64,000 nt of DNA, taken from NCBI GenBank assembly GCA_030161315.1, contig BSQW01000010.1:26538159-26602158 (forward strand). The letters run 5' to 3'. A model generated the notes under the pieces. The model was not told the DNA's origin, searched no databases, and saw nothing but the letters and a program-made list of their open reading frames with translations. The position numbers were made by a program, and so were the translations under genes. The stretch comes from Eutrema japonicum (lineage: Eukaryota > Streptophyta > Magnoliopsida > Brassicales > Brassicaceae). Positions within the stretch are counted from its first letter, which is position 1, and each line of letters starts with the position of its first letter. This document shows positions 1-12,131 of this stretch, piece after piece.

Positions 1-1326
1 TCCACGAGCAGGCTTGCTTGTTTCTTTGAAGATTTCTTCAAAATCTGGATCAGTTTCGTATGAGCTCTTAATATGCGCAAAACCCATGATCTTAGCCTCC
101 ATTGTACTGATTAAAGCGTGCCTCCTTGATAAAGCATCAACTACAATGTTCTCCTTTCCCTTCTTGTTCTTGATTACGTAGGGAAAAGTTTCTACAAACT
201 CAAGCCACTTAGCATGTCTCTTCTTTAGCGTAGTTTGTCCTCTCAGAAGCTTGAGCGTCTCATGATCTGTATGAATAAAAAATTCTTTGGACAGTAGATA
301 GTGTTGCCAAGTTTCAAGAGATCTTACTAAAGCATAGAGCTCCTTATCGTAAATTGGATAGTTGAGTGAAGCTCCACTGAGTTTTTCGCTGAAGTATGCT
401 ACTGGTTTTCCTCCTTGAGTTAGGACATCTCCTATGCTTGTACCAGAAGTATCACATTCAATCTCAAAGGTTTTCTCAAAGTTAGGAAGTACCAAAATAG
501 GTGCATGTGTGAGGCTGTCTTTGAGCTTGTTAAATGCATCCTCTTGTGCTTGTCCCCATTTGAATTCCACATTCTTTTTAATCACCGAAGTCAGGGGTGC
601 ATCAACGGTACTAAAATCCTTCACAAATCTCCTGTAAAAGCTAGCCAATCCATGGAGACTCCTCACATGTCCGATCGTAGTTGGAGTTAGCCAATCTTGT
701 ATCGCCTTTATCTTTTCTTCATCGACTTTCAAACCCTGGGAACTTACAACAAATCCTAAGAATACAACTTGATCAGTGCAGAAGGTACACTTCTTTAAGT
801 TTGCATAAAGGTTTTCTAGCCGAAGCGCTTTTAGAACCTGTTCTAGATGTTGCAAATGATCTTCAAGACAAGTACTATATATCAAGATATCATCAAAATA
901 GACTACTACGAACTTACAGATGTATGACCTTAAGATATGGTTAATGTGTCTCATGAATGTACTTGGGGCGTTAGTGAGTCCAAATAGCATAACCAGCCAT
1001 TCATACAAACCTTGTTTAGTTTTAAATGCTATTTTCCACTCATCTCCTTCTTTTATTCTTACCTTATGATATCCACTTCTTAAATCGATTTTTGAGAAGA
1101 TTGTTTCTCCATTGAGCTCATCTAGCATGTCATCAAGCCTGGGAATGGGATGTCTATATTTGACAGTGATATTGTTGATTGCACGGCAGTCCACACACAT
1201 CCTCCAAGTCCCATCTTTCTTACGCACTAGAAGCACATGAACAGCACAAGGAATTAAGCTTTCTCGGATGTAGCCTTTAGCCATCAGATCTTGAACTTGC
1301 TTTTCCAGCTCCTTTGCTTCTTCTGG
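1..1326 (-). CDS. Ty3/gypsy polyprotein, RT and RNase H part (partial, runs off window)
   Basis: Read on the minus strand, this is the reverse transcriptase and RNase H part of a Ty3/gypsy polyprotein. The RT core motif VLLVRKKDGTWRMCVDCRA lies near 1180-1240, the catalytic motif YFDDILIY near 883-905, and the RNase H motif HTDHETLKLL near 260-290. The segment ends with an ADALSRR-like motif (here VDALSRR) near 110-140. The frame looks open to the window edge, so integrase and the 3' LTR should lie to the left of position 1. The other half of the frame lies at 10363-11253, separated by CACTA-1. Removing that element and one ATT copy joins VN to PEEAKELEKQV without a shift. The family is chromovirus-like (Reina/CRM type); the clade is inferred from motif wording only. 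Confidence 0.9.
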
Positions 1327-1329
1327 ATT

Positions 1330-2039
1330 CACTACAAGAAAACTGCCCTTTTACAACTAACAGAATCGTCGTAAATTGGTCGTAAAACATGGTTTACGAC
1401 GGATTAGCGACGATTAACAATTCGTCGTAATATGATCGTCGTTAATCGGAAATCGTCGTAAATTGGTCATAACATTAAGGAGCACTAAAAATCGTCTTAA
1501 AACCATCGTATATTATCCGTCGTAAAATCGTTGTAAATTTACATCGATTTTACGACGAATACAGTACATCGATTTTACATCGATATCACGATGAAATATT
1601 ACATCGATTTTACATCGGATTATACAAATTTTTTTTCGAAAATACGTCGTAAATACGTCGTAATAGTATGAAACATTACATCGAATTTACATCGAAGTAT
1701 ACAATTTATGTTTTGACAATACGTCGTAAATTCGTCGTAATAGGTATCTGTAAATGCGTTGGTAAATCGATGTAAAATATTCGATGTAAATTCGTCGTAA
1801 ATTATTGAACGATGTAAAATCGATGTAAAATTATTGATGTAAAATCGATGGAAATTATTAAACGATGTAAAATCGATGTAAAGTTTTCGATGTAAAGTCG
1901 TCGTAAATTAAATATAATTATATATAAATTAAAAAAAATTAAAAAAAAATAATTAATAAAATTATATTTATAAATTAAAATTTTATAAATAAATTCAAAA
2001 TTTAAAATAAAATTTAAAATACAAAATAAAATTCTTAAA
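1330..2039. repeat. CACTA-1 left (3') subterminal repeat array
   Basis: About 550 bp of this stretch consists of closely spaced direct and inverted copies of TCGTCGTAAA, TCGATGTAAA and ACATCGATTTTAC. The rest, 1915-2039, is AT-rich spacer. In En/Spm elements such arrays are the binding sites for TNPA, which brings the two ends together and can relieve methylation. That role is inferred here. No gene is present. Confidence 0.85.
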
Positions 2040-3689
2040 CTATTGTCCAGCTGAAAAACGTAAATTATCAAAAAGCTCGTCGTCCGATCCATTCTGCTCC
2101 ACATTCGCTCGTTCTTGCGCGAGCGGATCAGTCGGCTGGCCCGATGTCGATCCTTCCTGATGGCTCAGTGTATCCGCCAAAGTCGGGTTAGTCAGGACAA
2201 TAATATCGAAGAGAGTGTTGTATCCTAGGATTGTTTTATCGTATCCTTGGATCTTCTCATCGTATACCACCAGCTTCGCCCGAAAAGTATTGATCTCGGC
2301 GTTGGCGGTGTTTAACTCCGTCCGCAAAATAACCGGATCATCGAAAAGCTGACGACGTGACGACGCGGCGACACTATCTACGATCGATCCCATCCCTAAA
2401 ACTCTGCCCTTTTTCTTCGGGGCAACCTCTAAAAAAGAAACGTAAAATTTAATAAATTGTATAAAGAAACGTTAACTTTTGTAAAAAAAAAACGTTAAAT
2501 TACCTCTGCGTATATCTCGTCCATCTGGGCAACCGTCAAAGTCGCAGTGGATTGGACCGAACTACCGCCGGGTGATAGCTGCTGAGAAAGCTGAGTTTGA
2601 CGCTCGTCGATCCTTGCATGCGCGTCATTGTAGATCGCCTCTGCTCGAGGATCTACAAAAGATCCGTCTTTCTTCTTGTGAGTTTCCGCAAAAACTCGGG
2701 TCATTGGAGGAAGTTCGCCTGCATTTGCCTAACAAAAAAGACATTCAAAAAGAAATCAAACAGTTGATAGGTAATATAAATTAATAACAAATTAAAATTA
2801 CATAAATAAAATTATAACCGAAAAAATTATTACCATTTGAAGGCGTCTTCCCACAAAAGACGTTTGACCCGACATATGAGGCATAAGCGCTGGAAGACCG
2901 TCTGAACCCATAGTGTTTCGAGAAGCTGAATACTTAGCGGCCACTTGCTGCGCATGCGGATCTCTCCAGTATGCCATCAAGCCGTTCCAAACATCAGAAG
3001 ACATGTATGGCGGCTTCCCATGATCGCCTTTAACCTCCCACTTCCTCTTCCAATCGGAGACGGCATTGTTGAGCCGCAATTTTCCCTTCTTTTTGAATTC
3101 CGTCTTCACCGTCTCGTTGATCGCAACGTCCCAATGCCATTTTTGCTATACAAAAAAAAAACAAAATTAGAAATGATATATTAAAGATAAAGAATTGACC
3201 AAAATAATAGTGAATATTAAAAAAAAAATTTACCGCGAAACATTTAAACCATATCTCGACAACGTCTTCCGGAACCGAAGACCAATTGCGGTGAGGCTCC
3301 ATGAAATAGGCTTTAATGGTGTCAGCCACACTCCGTCCAACTTTGTTATCTTCCTTAAACCTGAGAAATAAAACAAAAATTATTAGTAAAAAAAAACAAA
3401 TTCATAATGTTATTACAAAAAAAAAATTTGTAGTTACGTACCAAAAAGTATTCGGGAGCCGTCGCGGATCTAACCGGTCTAAAGAATCATGCCCCGGCGA
3501 CTGTAAAATATCTTCGACCGTCAATCCCGCATACAACACCGGCGGTCGAGCATCTGCTTCCAGAGGCGGCGATGGTCCGGGAAAAGAATCCGGAACAGCG
3601 GACTGTGTCGCAGAAGATGACGGGAGTTGCGAATTAGCACTCGATCTCGTCTCGAGAAACTGCCGATAGTGTGATTTACGTGGCACCAT
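2040..3689 (-). CDS. CACTA-1 TNPA-like DNA-binding protein (Transposase_24 / Ptta-En-Spm type), five exons
   Basis: A TNPA-like accessory transposition protein, expected to bind the subterminal repeats. Reading on the minus strand, exons are about 3689-3435 (MVPRKSHYRQFLETR, proline/serine-rich N-terminus), 3362-3236 (AYFMEPHRNWSSVPEDVVEI), 3146-2832 (basic WKRKWEVKGDHGKPPYMS core), 2730-2503 (THKKKDGSFVDPRAE and QLSQQLSPGGSS) and 2432-2040 (coiled-coil-like C-terminus). They are separated by short AT-rich introns with AG/GT-type borders; exon edges are approximate. No stop or frameshift was seen inside these exons, unlike the transposase of the same element. The closest relative in the window is the TNPA of CACTA-4 (55180-56878). 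A TATATATA-like box near 3940-3950 could be its promoter. Confidence 0.8.
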
Positions 3690-6187
3690 ATCTAAAAAAT
3701 ATTTAAAAATAACTCAATTTTAGTATAATATAATTCCATTCCTAACTAATAATTCCAATCCTAACTAATAAATATTACAATCCTAACTAACAATTCAAAA
3801 TCCTTACAACTATAATATAATATAAAAATACAAAAAAAAATGTTACCTTTTTTTAGAGAGAAGGCAGAGGTTTTTAGAGAGAGAGAGTGAGGAGAGAGAG
3901 AGAATTTTGAGATTGTGAGCGAGGAAAATTTTGGTCGCGTATATATAGATTTCGCTGTCGTCGTAAATTCGTTGGTAATTTACGACGAGTTTACGACGAA
4001 ATCGTCGTAAAATCGTCGTAAACTCGTCATAATACTGAACCGAAAATTTAAACGTATCGAAATTTTCCCCCACGCGGTAAATCAAATATTTTGGGTGTTA
4101 CAACGAAATTACGACGGCTTCGTCGTAATGTCGTTGTAAACGTACAACGATTTTACAACGAATCCGTCGTAATTTCGTTGTAAACTTACAACGATTTTAC
4201 GACTAATCCGTCGTAATTTCGTTGTAATAAAATAAATCTATACCCTAAACCATAAATCACAATACACATATCCTGGACGTAAAAACGAAGTATATTTGTG
4301 CATCTAATAATTCTAATATTTAACAATAGATTCAATAACGACGATTGAATCTATTTCATCGTCGATTTCCATATCTTACATAATAATGTATAGCATTCGT
4401 TATTATATATAAGTATATTCGTAACATGCATGACTTAAATAATGTAAATGATTTTGTAAAAACATAAACTTGTTTATACTATGATTAGAACTTACGTAAA
4501 ACAAGATCTAAGATAAAAAAAAACAAAACATGTAAATCAAACCCTAAACCCTATATTTTAGGTATTATAACGAAATTACGACGGATTCGTCGTAAAATCG
4601 TTGTAAACTTACAAAGAATTTACGACGGATTCGTCGTAAAATCGTTGTAAACTTACAACGAATTTACGACGAATCCGGCATTTTAGGTATTACAACGAAA
4701 TTACGACGCATCCGTCGTAATTTCGTTGTAATACATAAAATCTATACCCTAAACCCTAAATCACAATACACATATCCTGGACGTAAGAACGAAGTATATT
4801 TGTGGATCTAATACTTCTAATATTTAACAATAGATTCAATAACGACGATTGAATCTATATCGTCGTCGATTTCCTTATCTTACATAATAATGTATATCAT
4901 TCGTTCTTATAAGTATATTCGTAACATGCATGACTTAAATAATGTAAATGATTTTGTAAAAACATACTATGATTAAAACTTACGTAAAACAAGATATAAG
5001 ATAAAAAAAAACCAAACATGTAAATCAAACACTAAACCCCAAATTTTAGAAATTACGACGAAATTACGACTAACTCGTCGTAAAATCGTTGTAAAATTAC
5101 AACGAGTTTACGACTAATCTATCGTAATGTAAATTAAACCTAAATCGTCGTAAACGCGTCCTAAATTCACGACGATTTTACGACGAAATGAGTGACATCG
5201 GTATCACGACGATTTGACGTCGACTTTGAGAGTTTGGTAAAACACAGTTTTTAATAGGTCACCTAATTATTTACATCGCATTTTGTTGACGTAATTTCGT
5301 TGTAATGATATTCGATGTAAAATCGTTGTAAACTTACCCCAAATTTTAGAAATTACGACGAAATTACGACTAACTCGTCGTAAAATCATTGTAAAATTAC
5401 GACGATATTACGACGAAATGATAGTTTGGTAAAACACGGGTTTTTATATGTCACCTAATTATTTACATCGCATTTTGTCGACGTAATTTCGTCGCATATT
5501 CGATGTAAAATCGTTGTAATGTGATTCGATGTAAAACCGTTGTAAATTTTCGTTGCAAATCCGTTGGTAATTTCTAAAAGATTTCTATAAATACATTCCA
5601 CACCTTCAATACTAAATCCGTTGGTAACTTTTCCTTGATTTTTTACGCTGATCATTGTGTTCCCACTTCTTGATGATCTGGCCAACAAATAATCCTTTAG
5701 TCTTCAACTACCATAGGTGAAAGATTCATAGAATTGGACATCTATGTAAATCATTCGTGATATAAGGATGTCCAATTCTATGTATCTTTCAGTTATGGTG
5801 GTTGGTTTTTATGAATCTAGAAAACTCGACCCCCAGAATTCTTTGTTGGTCAGATCATCAGAAGTGGGAATACAACGTTACGTTCTGCTCCTAAACCCAA
5901 GATGACATTACGACGATATTACTACGTACGAATGTGGTCCTAAGCGTCATAATTTCGTCGTAAAATCATCGTTAAGTACCATCAGATTTACATTAAATAA
6001 CTGTATATTTAGGATTTAGCATTATGTAATAAAGTTAAATTAACCCTAATCTACGTGTTTCATTCACAAAAACTGTTAATTCATCAATGTTTCGTCGAAT
6101 TTTTATTAGTTTAATATATAATTTTACAACAAAAACTTAAACATTTAACAAACCGAAAATTACATATATATATATATATATAATCTT
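3690..6187. repeat. CACTA-1 interior: repeat-rich spacer with a tandem duplication
   Basis: No gene was recognised in this 2.5-kb stretch between the two CACTA-1 genes. It holds many CGTCGTAA/TTACGACG-type repeats (3955-4250, 4560-4730, 5040-5560). A direct duplication is spaced about 490 bp apart: the block starting AAATCTATACCCTAAACC near 4234 recurs near 4738 with few differences. A shorter block, AATTTTAGAAATTACGACG, recurs at about 5043 and 5343. Short CCCTAAA runs occur at 4236, 4541 and 4747; they are too short to be called telomeric. A hairpin at 5656-5880 is listed separately. Confidence 0.75.
5656..5880. repeat. Imperfect inverted repeat (hairpin) inside CACTA-1
   Basis: The left arm begins TCCCACTTCTTGATGATCTG and includes AGAATTGGACATC. 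The right arm reads GATGTCCAATTCT and then CAGATCATCAGAAGTGGGA. The arms pair over about 100 bp each with several mismatches and small loops, the central loop being near 5740-5755. The block lacks CGTCGTAA motifs, unlike its surroundings, so it may be a foldback insertion or a separate hairpin. Function is unknown. Confidence 0.7.
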
Positions 6188-9100
6188 TCAATCATAATCA
6201 TCATCTTCGTTGGGCTCATCATCTTGATTGGGTTCATCATCTTCAGGTTCATCATCATCGTCAGTTTCTTCAAACTCGTCGGAATCGCCTTCTTCTTCTG
6301 TGTCGTCAGGTAGATATTCAAGTTGCCTGTTTCGAGGATCAATTAAAAGAACGTTCTCTGTAATCTCTGGTTCTGTAATATCAAGGCAAGAATCTTGTTG
6401 CATTGGAAGATCATCAACACCAACAATTTTACCCCTTGGAGCTACTTTAATAACCGATAACCATGAGATCCCAGATGTTCGAACTCGCGGATATGGAACG
6501 AACGTTACTTGTTCTGCTTGTGATGCTAGGATGAATGGCTCAAACTTGTTGTAACGTCGTGATTTGTTGACGTCAACCACACCAAATTTGTTAATTCGCA
6601 CCCCTCGACCGACTGTTGGATCGAACCAATCACATTTGAAGAGAACACATTTCAACCTAACCAGTCCGGGGTATTGCACTTCAATTATTTCCTGCAAAAC
6701 CCCATAAAAATCTATTTCACCCCTAACACATACTCCGTAGTTGGTAGTTGCCCGACGAACGCCATACTTGTATGTATGAAACACATAACCACGGGTAAAA
6801 TACATGGGTGCGGTCGTTATCTTCCCGATGGGGCCTAGGAGTAACTCATGAAACCAAAATGGATATGCGGGATCGCCATGATCAACCTATGATAAGTGTA
6901 AAAGTTATATTGAAAGCCGATATAATTAAATGAAATATTTATAACTATATTAACTTACTTGCGCCTTCAACCACTCAACAAAGTGACGATCTTTACGGTC
7001 GTTTATTTCATCATCTGAAACCCCTTCAATGCATTCTCGTACCTGGGTAACAAATAAGCTGCAAAATACATATATAGACATAAAAATTAACACATTTAAT
7101 TATAATTATATTAATTAATTATTAATGACTGAATAATTAAATAGTTTTGTTATTACCTTTCGTAAGGACTCACTTCATCACAGTTTAGGAGGATGTACGT
7201 ATGTGCGTTGTGCCTGTCATGCTCGTTATCCCACCAAACTTCCTTCAATTTTCCACTAAGACGACCAATTGGTGAGAATATATCTGGGACACCCTCTACT
7301 GCATAAATTAGTCCCACACCGCCATCATCGTATCGTCGGGGAGCCCGTTTGCGTGTGCAGACTTTTGGAGCGAAATAATATGAAGTGAAGTGTGAAGTTT
7401 ATTCTGTTAAACTTCCCGCAACAATTGATCCTTCAACCCTTGCTAGATCTTTTGCCTTTCCCTTTAAATGTTTCATGAAGCGCTCAAATGGGTACATCCA
7501 CCTAAACTGAACAGGGCCTCCTAGTTCTGCTTCGTGGGGGAGATGAATGGGAAGATGTTCCATAACATCAAAAAACGTAGGGAGAAATATCTTCTCCAAA
7601 TTGCACAACAAGATTGGAATATTAGCAGTCAGTTGTGCAATTACATCTTCTGACAACGTCCGTGTACTAAGATCCCGGAAAAACGCTCCGATGCCTGCAA
7701 AGACAAAATTATATACATTGTAACATATATATATATATATATATAATTAATCTCAATAATTTTATATGTGATGAAGTATCTTACCTCCAATTGATTCATG
7801 AACATTTTCTGGAAGGAGTTCGGCAAATGCGAAAGGAAGTAAACGTTGCATAAACACGTGGCAGTCATGACTCTTCATCCTTGAAAACTTTTCTCCTTTC
7901 TCAACAGATTTAGCAAGATTGGATACATACCCATCAGGAAACTTCACGTCAGATGAAACCCAATTGAACAACGATGCCTTTTGTTCTGCACCCAACCGAA
8001 ATATAGGAACTGGTGATTTTCCATTGCTCATTATATGCAACTCATTTCTGTTGCAAATATCTGGCAAGTCCAACCTTGACTTTCCGCTGTCTTTGGTTCT
8101 TCCTTTCACGTTTAACACTGTATGCATGATGTTATCAAAAAAATTTTTCTCAATGTGCATGACATCAAGATTGTGTCTCAGTAGATGATTTTTCCAGTAC
8201 GGAAGATCCCAAAAAATGCTTTTCTTGTGACAATTGTGATTTACCCCGTATCCATCAGGCATATTAGCTGGAGTGTGCCAATTTCCCCCACGATTCACAG
8301 TTTCTAGTCCCCCAAAATGATCTATTTGCGCTTCAAGATCTTCCCCAGATAGATACACTGGTGGGGGGACACGAACGATTTTGTTCTTCCTAAACAACCG
8401 CCTGTTTCTCCTATATGGATGATTGATTGGTAAAAACCGGCGGTGACAATCAAACCAGCATGTTTTTGACCATGTTTTAGTTGAAACGCATCTGTCCGAT
8501 CGAGGCAATAAGGACAAGATAACCTCCCATGCGTCGTCCAACCTGATAGCATTCCGTATGCAGGGAAGTCGCTTATTGTCCACATAAGCACCGCACGCAG
8601 CGTAAAATTTTTTTTCCTCGAACAATCATATGTCCGCACTCCTGTATACCACAACTGTTTCAACTCATGAATGAGAGGCTGCAAAAACACATCAAGGGGC
8701 CGCTTCGGATTATTGGGACCAGGGACTAAAATATTCAGGAAAAGAAATTCCCTTTGCATGCACATATCTTGGGGAAGGTTATAAGGAGTTACGATAACTG
8801 GCCACAAAGAATATTGCCTACCGACATACCGAATGGACTAAATCCATCAGTGCAAAGACCAAGATACACATTTCGCTTAGAGTTAGCAAAATCAGAGTGT
8901 ACCGTGTGAAAGTGTTTCCAAGCTTTTGCATCTGACGGGTGAGTCACTTCTCCTTCTCTGTGTGAATGTTCTGCATGCCACCTCATCGATGCAGCTGTCC
9001 TTTCAAATTGATACAATCGTTTCAACCTATCAGTTATAGGAAGATACCACATCCGTTGGTATGGTATCTTAGTACGCCCAGTTGTTTGGGGCATAAATCT

Positions 9101-9886
9101 CGGTTTTTGGCAAAATCGACATTCCTGCAACTTATCATCATCTTTCCAAAAAAGCATACAATTGTCAACACATACATCCATCATCTCATAAGGCAACCCA
9201 AGATTAAACACCATCTTCTGTATCTCATAGTATGTTTTGGCAGCCAAATTATCCTCTGGCAAATACTCTTTAATAAGATCAGCCCAATCATCCATGCAAA
9301 CCTCAGCTAAGTTATGATCAGTTTTAATTGTCATCATCCTAGCAGCTAACGACAATTTAGACTGACCTTCTCAACATCCATCGTAGAGTGGCTGGTTAGC
9401 AGCGTCTAGCATATCATAAAATCGCTTCGCATCTACGTCCGGTTCCTCAACAGTACTATTATCAGCATTTGTTTCATGAAATGCATCATTAACCATTGCA
9501 TGCATCCTATCATGATCTGCACCCTGATCAAATTTATGTTGACCATGATCATAACTACCTTGATAATTTGATTCTACTTGACCTTGATAATTACTACTAC
9601 TATCCGTTGCTTAAGTTCTTTCAAAACCCTCTCCATGTTGATACCAAACATAATATTGCGGCATAAACCCTCTATTTAGTAAATGCTTCCACACCGTCTC
9701 AATAAACATATATCTCGTATTCTTGCATTTACGACAAGGACAGAACATCTTACCACTTTCCAGGGTTGTTTGCATATGTCCGACCTGATACATGAATATT
9801 TCAAGCCCTTCTTTGAATTCTTCCGTCAAATCTCCCTCTGAATCCTTTTGCGTATACATCCATTTTCGTAATTCATATATAGACAT
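6188..9886 (-). pseudogene. CACTA-1 TNP2-type transposase, broken
   Basis: Transposase of the TNP2/TNPD type, expected to cut at the CACTA ends. In order on the minus strand: a transposase-associated domain with FCPCRKC (9886-9611), the Transposase_21 core with CRFCQKPR and MWYLPITDRLKRLYQ (about 9560-7786), the DUF4218 region with DVMEHLPIHLP and PFERFMKHLK (7696-7399, continuing 7390-7155), a short exon at about 7056-6960, and the DUF4216 C-terminus with an acidic tail (6890-6188). Damage: a TAA stop after ERT (9611-9613), TGA at 9371-9373, a 1-nt loss near 8820 (FGMSVGN instead of FGMSGRQ), a frameshift near 8460, and TAA at 7399-7401. A TATAAATA box on the minus strand at 9951-9958 fits a promoter 65-70 bp upstream of the start. 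The best match in the window is CACTA-4, not CACTA-2 or -3. Confidence 0.9.
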
Positions 9887-10359
9887 TTATATATATATTT
9901 TTTTTATTCTGTTTGTTTTTTTTTTTATTCTTTCGTTTGAAGTTAGTCTGTATTTATAGAAATTTTTTCAGATTTACCAACGATTTTCCAACGGATTTAC
10001 AACGAATTTTACGTTGTAAATTCGATGTAAATTTAGTAGGTGGACCTATTAAAAAATGTGGTCTACCTAACTAGGAACATGTGACGTCAAATCGTCGTAA
10101 TATCAACGTAATATACAGAAAACAAATTCGTCGTAATATCGATGTAAATTTACGACGAGATTACGACGATTTATGTTGTCGTCGTAATGTCGTCGTAAAC
10201 TAGTCATAAATTTACATCGATATTACGACGACACATATTTACGACGATTTTACATCGAACACATATTTCGTCGTAAAGTCGTCGTAATGTCGATGTAAAG
10301 TTACCTCGATTTAAAACGGTCGTAAATTTTCGTTGGAAATAGACAGTTTTCTTGTAGTG
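9887..10359. repeat. CACTA-1 right (5') subterminal repeat array
   Basis: Between the transposase start and the terminal CACTA repeat are many TCGTCGTAA, TCGATGTAAA and TTACGACGA motifs (about 9965-10345), mirroring the left end. A minus-strand TATAAATA at 9951-9958 lies at the inner edge, so binding proteins here could also affect transcription of the transposase. That last point is inference. Confidence 0.8.
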
Positions 10360-10362
10360 ATT

Positions 10363-11253
10363 AACTCTATAAGCAGCTCTGTTAGGCAATGGTGCACCAG
10401 GGACTAGATCAATTTGATGCTCGATTCCTCTTATTGGTGGCAATCCTGGTGGTATTTCTTCGGGAAACACATCTTTAAACTTGTCAAGAAGCTCTAGAAC
10501 AGCAGTTGGTAAGTCTTGTCTTTCTTGACCTGAAAACAACCCTTCTTTGAAAACCATTAGTAGCACATGTTCTCGTGATTCAAAAACAGTATTAGGTGTT
10601 ACATAAAGATTGGTTTTACTTAGCTTGTTTCCTTTGGACATAGCTTGTTGCATCTCATGCACTTCTGTTGGAGTTAAAGGTGCAAGATTGTGCTTCTTAT
10701 TGTTGTGCACGAAGGTATAGTAATTAGTACGACCATTGTGTAGTGCTTCCTTATCAAACTACCATGGACGACCTAATAGCAGATGTCCACCTTGCATAGG
10801 AACCACATCACACACAACTTGATCCGCATACTTGCCAATGCTGAATGGTATAGTGACTTGTTCGGCGATCTTAAGCTCAGTATCATCATTTAGCCATTTA
10901 AGCCTGTACGGTCTAAGGGGCTTTGTCTTTGGAATACCTAGCTTATCAACTAAATACTTTCTGGCTACTTTAGTACAAGAACCACCATCAATGATTAAAC
11001 TACATAACTTGGAGTTTACGGTACAACGAGAATGGAAAATATTTTCTCTTTGAATAGTCTCAGGCTCAAAGAAAACGTTGAGTGCTCTCCTTGTAACTAG
11101 AAGCTCTTCTGTGTCAGCATAATCCACAACATCTACTTCAGACTCTTCTGGTTCGTACTCTGCTTCATATTGAGACTCATATTCTCCATTAGCTTTTAGA
11201 ATCATAACTCTCTAATTTGGGCAGTCCCTTGCGTAATGTCCTTTTCTCTGACA
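10363..11253 (-). pseudogene. Ty3/gypsy polyprotein: zinc knuckle, aspartic protease and start of RT
   Basis: The upstream half of the polyprotein seen at 1-1326. On the minus strand it starts with a CCHC-type zinc knuckle remnant (CQRKGHYARDC, near 11220-11250). A retropepsin-like domain follows, with IIDGGSC as the DGG variant of the active site and LLLGRPW closing it. The linker to RT is FKDVFPEEIPPGLPP (near 10450). Two nonsense codons are visible: TAG after CPN (about 11214-11216) and TAG after GRPW (about 10757-10759). Both are one change from the glutamine usually found there. It is interrupted at 10359/10360 by CACTA-1. The gag that should precede the knuckle is missing in this orientation; an inverted piece sits at 11264. 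Confidence 0.88.
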
Positions 11254-11263
11254 TTCAGACTTT

Positions 11264-11500
11264 GATGGCACAGTTTATTGATGGTATTCAAGATCGAATT
11301 GCTAGGAAGGTTGAGAGACATACTTATCATGACATGGATGAGTTGATGCATCTTGCAAATCAGGCTGAACAACACATCAAAAGGAAGACTCTAGCAACTA
11401 GCCGTAGCTAGTCTACTTGGAATTAGCAACCGCCAAAGGCTTTAGACAAAGGAAAGTCTATTGAAGTGGATTCCAGAGGCTTTAGACAAAGGAAAATCTG
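11264..11500 (+). pseudogene. Ty3/gypsy gag C-terminal fragment, inverted relative to its neighbour
   Basis: Plus-strand gag fragment reading LMAQFIDGIQDRIARKVER followed by DELMHLANQAEQHIKRK, typical of chromovirus gag just before the zinc knuckle. It then reads ALDKGKSIEVDS. A short direct duplication (AGGCTTTAGACAAAGGAAA at about 11438 and 11475) follows. It lies head to head with the minus-strand knuckle ending at about 11253, which marks a rearrangement. It cannot belong colinearly to the polyprotein on its left. Confidence 0.75.
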
Positions 11501-11529
11501 TTGAAGTTTGAGTATTGCGTAGAAGATCT

Positions 11530-12131
11530 TCTTTAAGGGTTGAACTTCTGACGGTTTGACATAAGACCTTTCATAAATCTGCTGTTTGTTTATCGCGAGG
11601 CGATGAACATAATTAGGGAGATCCAAGGTCGGGCTGGAGTGGTGGTTTCGAATGGTGATGAGATAAAGGAAGAAGCCGAAGGTTTTTTTCAAGATTTTCT
11701 TCAACATGTTCCAACGGACTATGAAGGGATCTCGACGAAGGCACTAGAGGAGATTGTGCCGTTTAGATGCTCAGAAGTGGATCGTATTCAGCTCATTGCG
11801 GAAGTAACGGTGGAGGAGGTCAAATGTGTTCTCTTTTCAATGCCAAACTATAAGTCTCTGGGTCTGGACGTGCACAATACAGAGTTTTACAAAATAACTT
11901 GGCCGATTATTGGAAACGAATTTGTCATTGATGTTCAATCTTTTTTTGTGTGAAGGGTTTTCTATCGCAAGGGGTTAATTCGACAATCCTTGCTCTTATT
12001 CCTAAGAAGAATTCGACTATTGAAATGAAAGATTACCGTCCCATTTCTGGCTGCAATGTAATCTATAAGGTTAATTCGAAGATCATGGCCAACATGATGA
12101 AGGGAATCCTTCCTCACCTCATTGCATTAAA
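11530..12131 (+). pseudogene. L1-type LINE ORF2 fragment, first part of RT
   Basis: Degenerate non-LTR reverse transcriptase. Recognisable pieces are a TFHKSA-like stretch near 11552, VSNGDEIKEEAEGFFQDFL (about 11645-11700), EEVKCVLFSMPNYKSLGLD, and STILALIPKKNSTIEMKDYR PIS around 11980-12045 (shown with a break). There is a frameshift near 11600 and a stop before KGFLSQG at about 11950. The frame runs into the Athila insertion at 12131 and resumes at 28346: ending in IALN, then continuing QYAFIKDRLLIENLLLATKL. This segment is therefore the 5' part of the LINE seen at 28341-29447 and 31217-31550. Confidence 0.85.

Larger units (their letters stand above)
1330..10359 (-). mobile_element. CACTA-1 (En/Spm-type DNA transposon, complete ends)
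   Basis: A 9.03-kb element with termini CACTACAAGAAAACTG on the left and its exact reverse complement on the right. It is flanked by the 3-bp duplication ATT at 1327-1329 and 10360-10362. It sits inside the RT region of a Ty3/gypsy polyprotein, whose frame is restored when the element is removed. The genes run on the minus strand: a TNP2-type transposase (6188-9886), then a TNPA-like gene (2040-3689). Both ends are filled with short repeats of the types TCGTCGTAAA and TCGATGTAAA. The transposase is broken, so the element needs help from another copy to move, although its ends look usable. Confidence 0.95.

Noticed and set aside
1802..2104. Open frame in the CACTA-1 left end (Ile/Phe/Tyr-rich)
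   Set aside because: It lies in AT-rich and subterminal repeat sequence; its composition is that of random AT-rich translation.
4236..4760. CCCTAAACCCTAAA-type runs as an interstitial telomere array
   Set aside because: Each place has only about two units, inside a duplicated transposon spacer.
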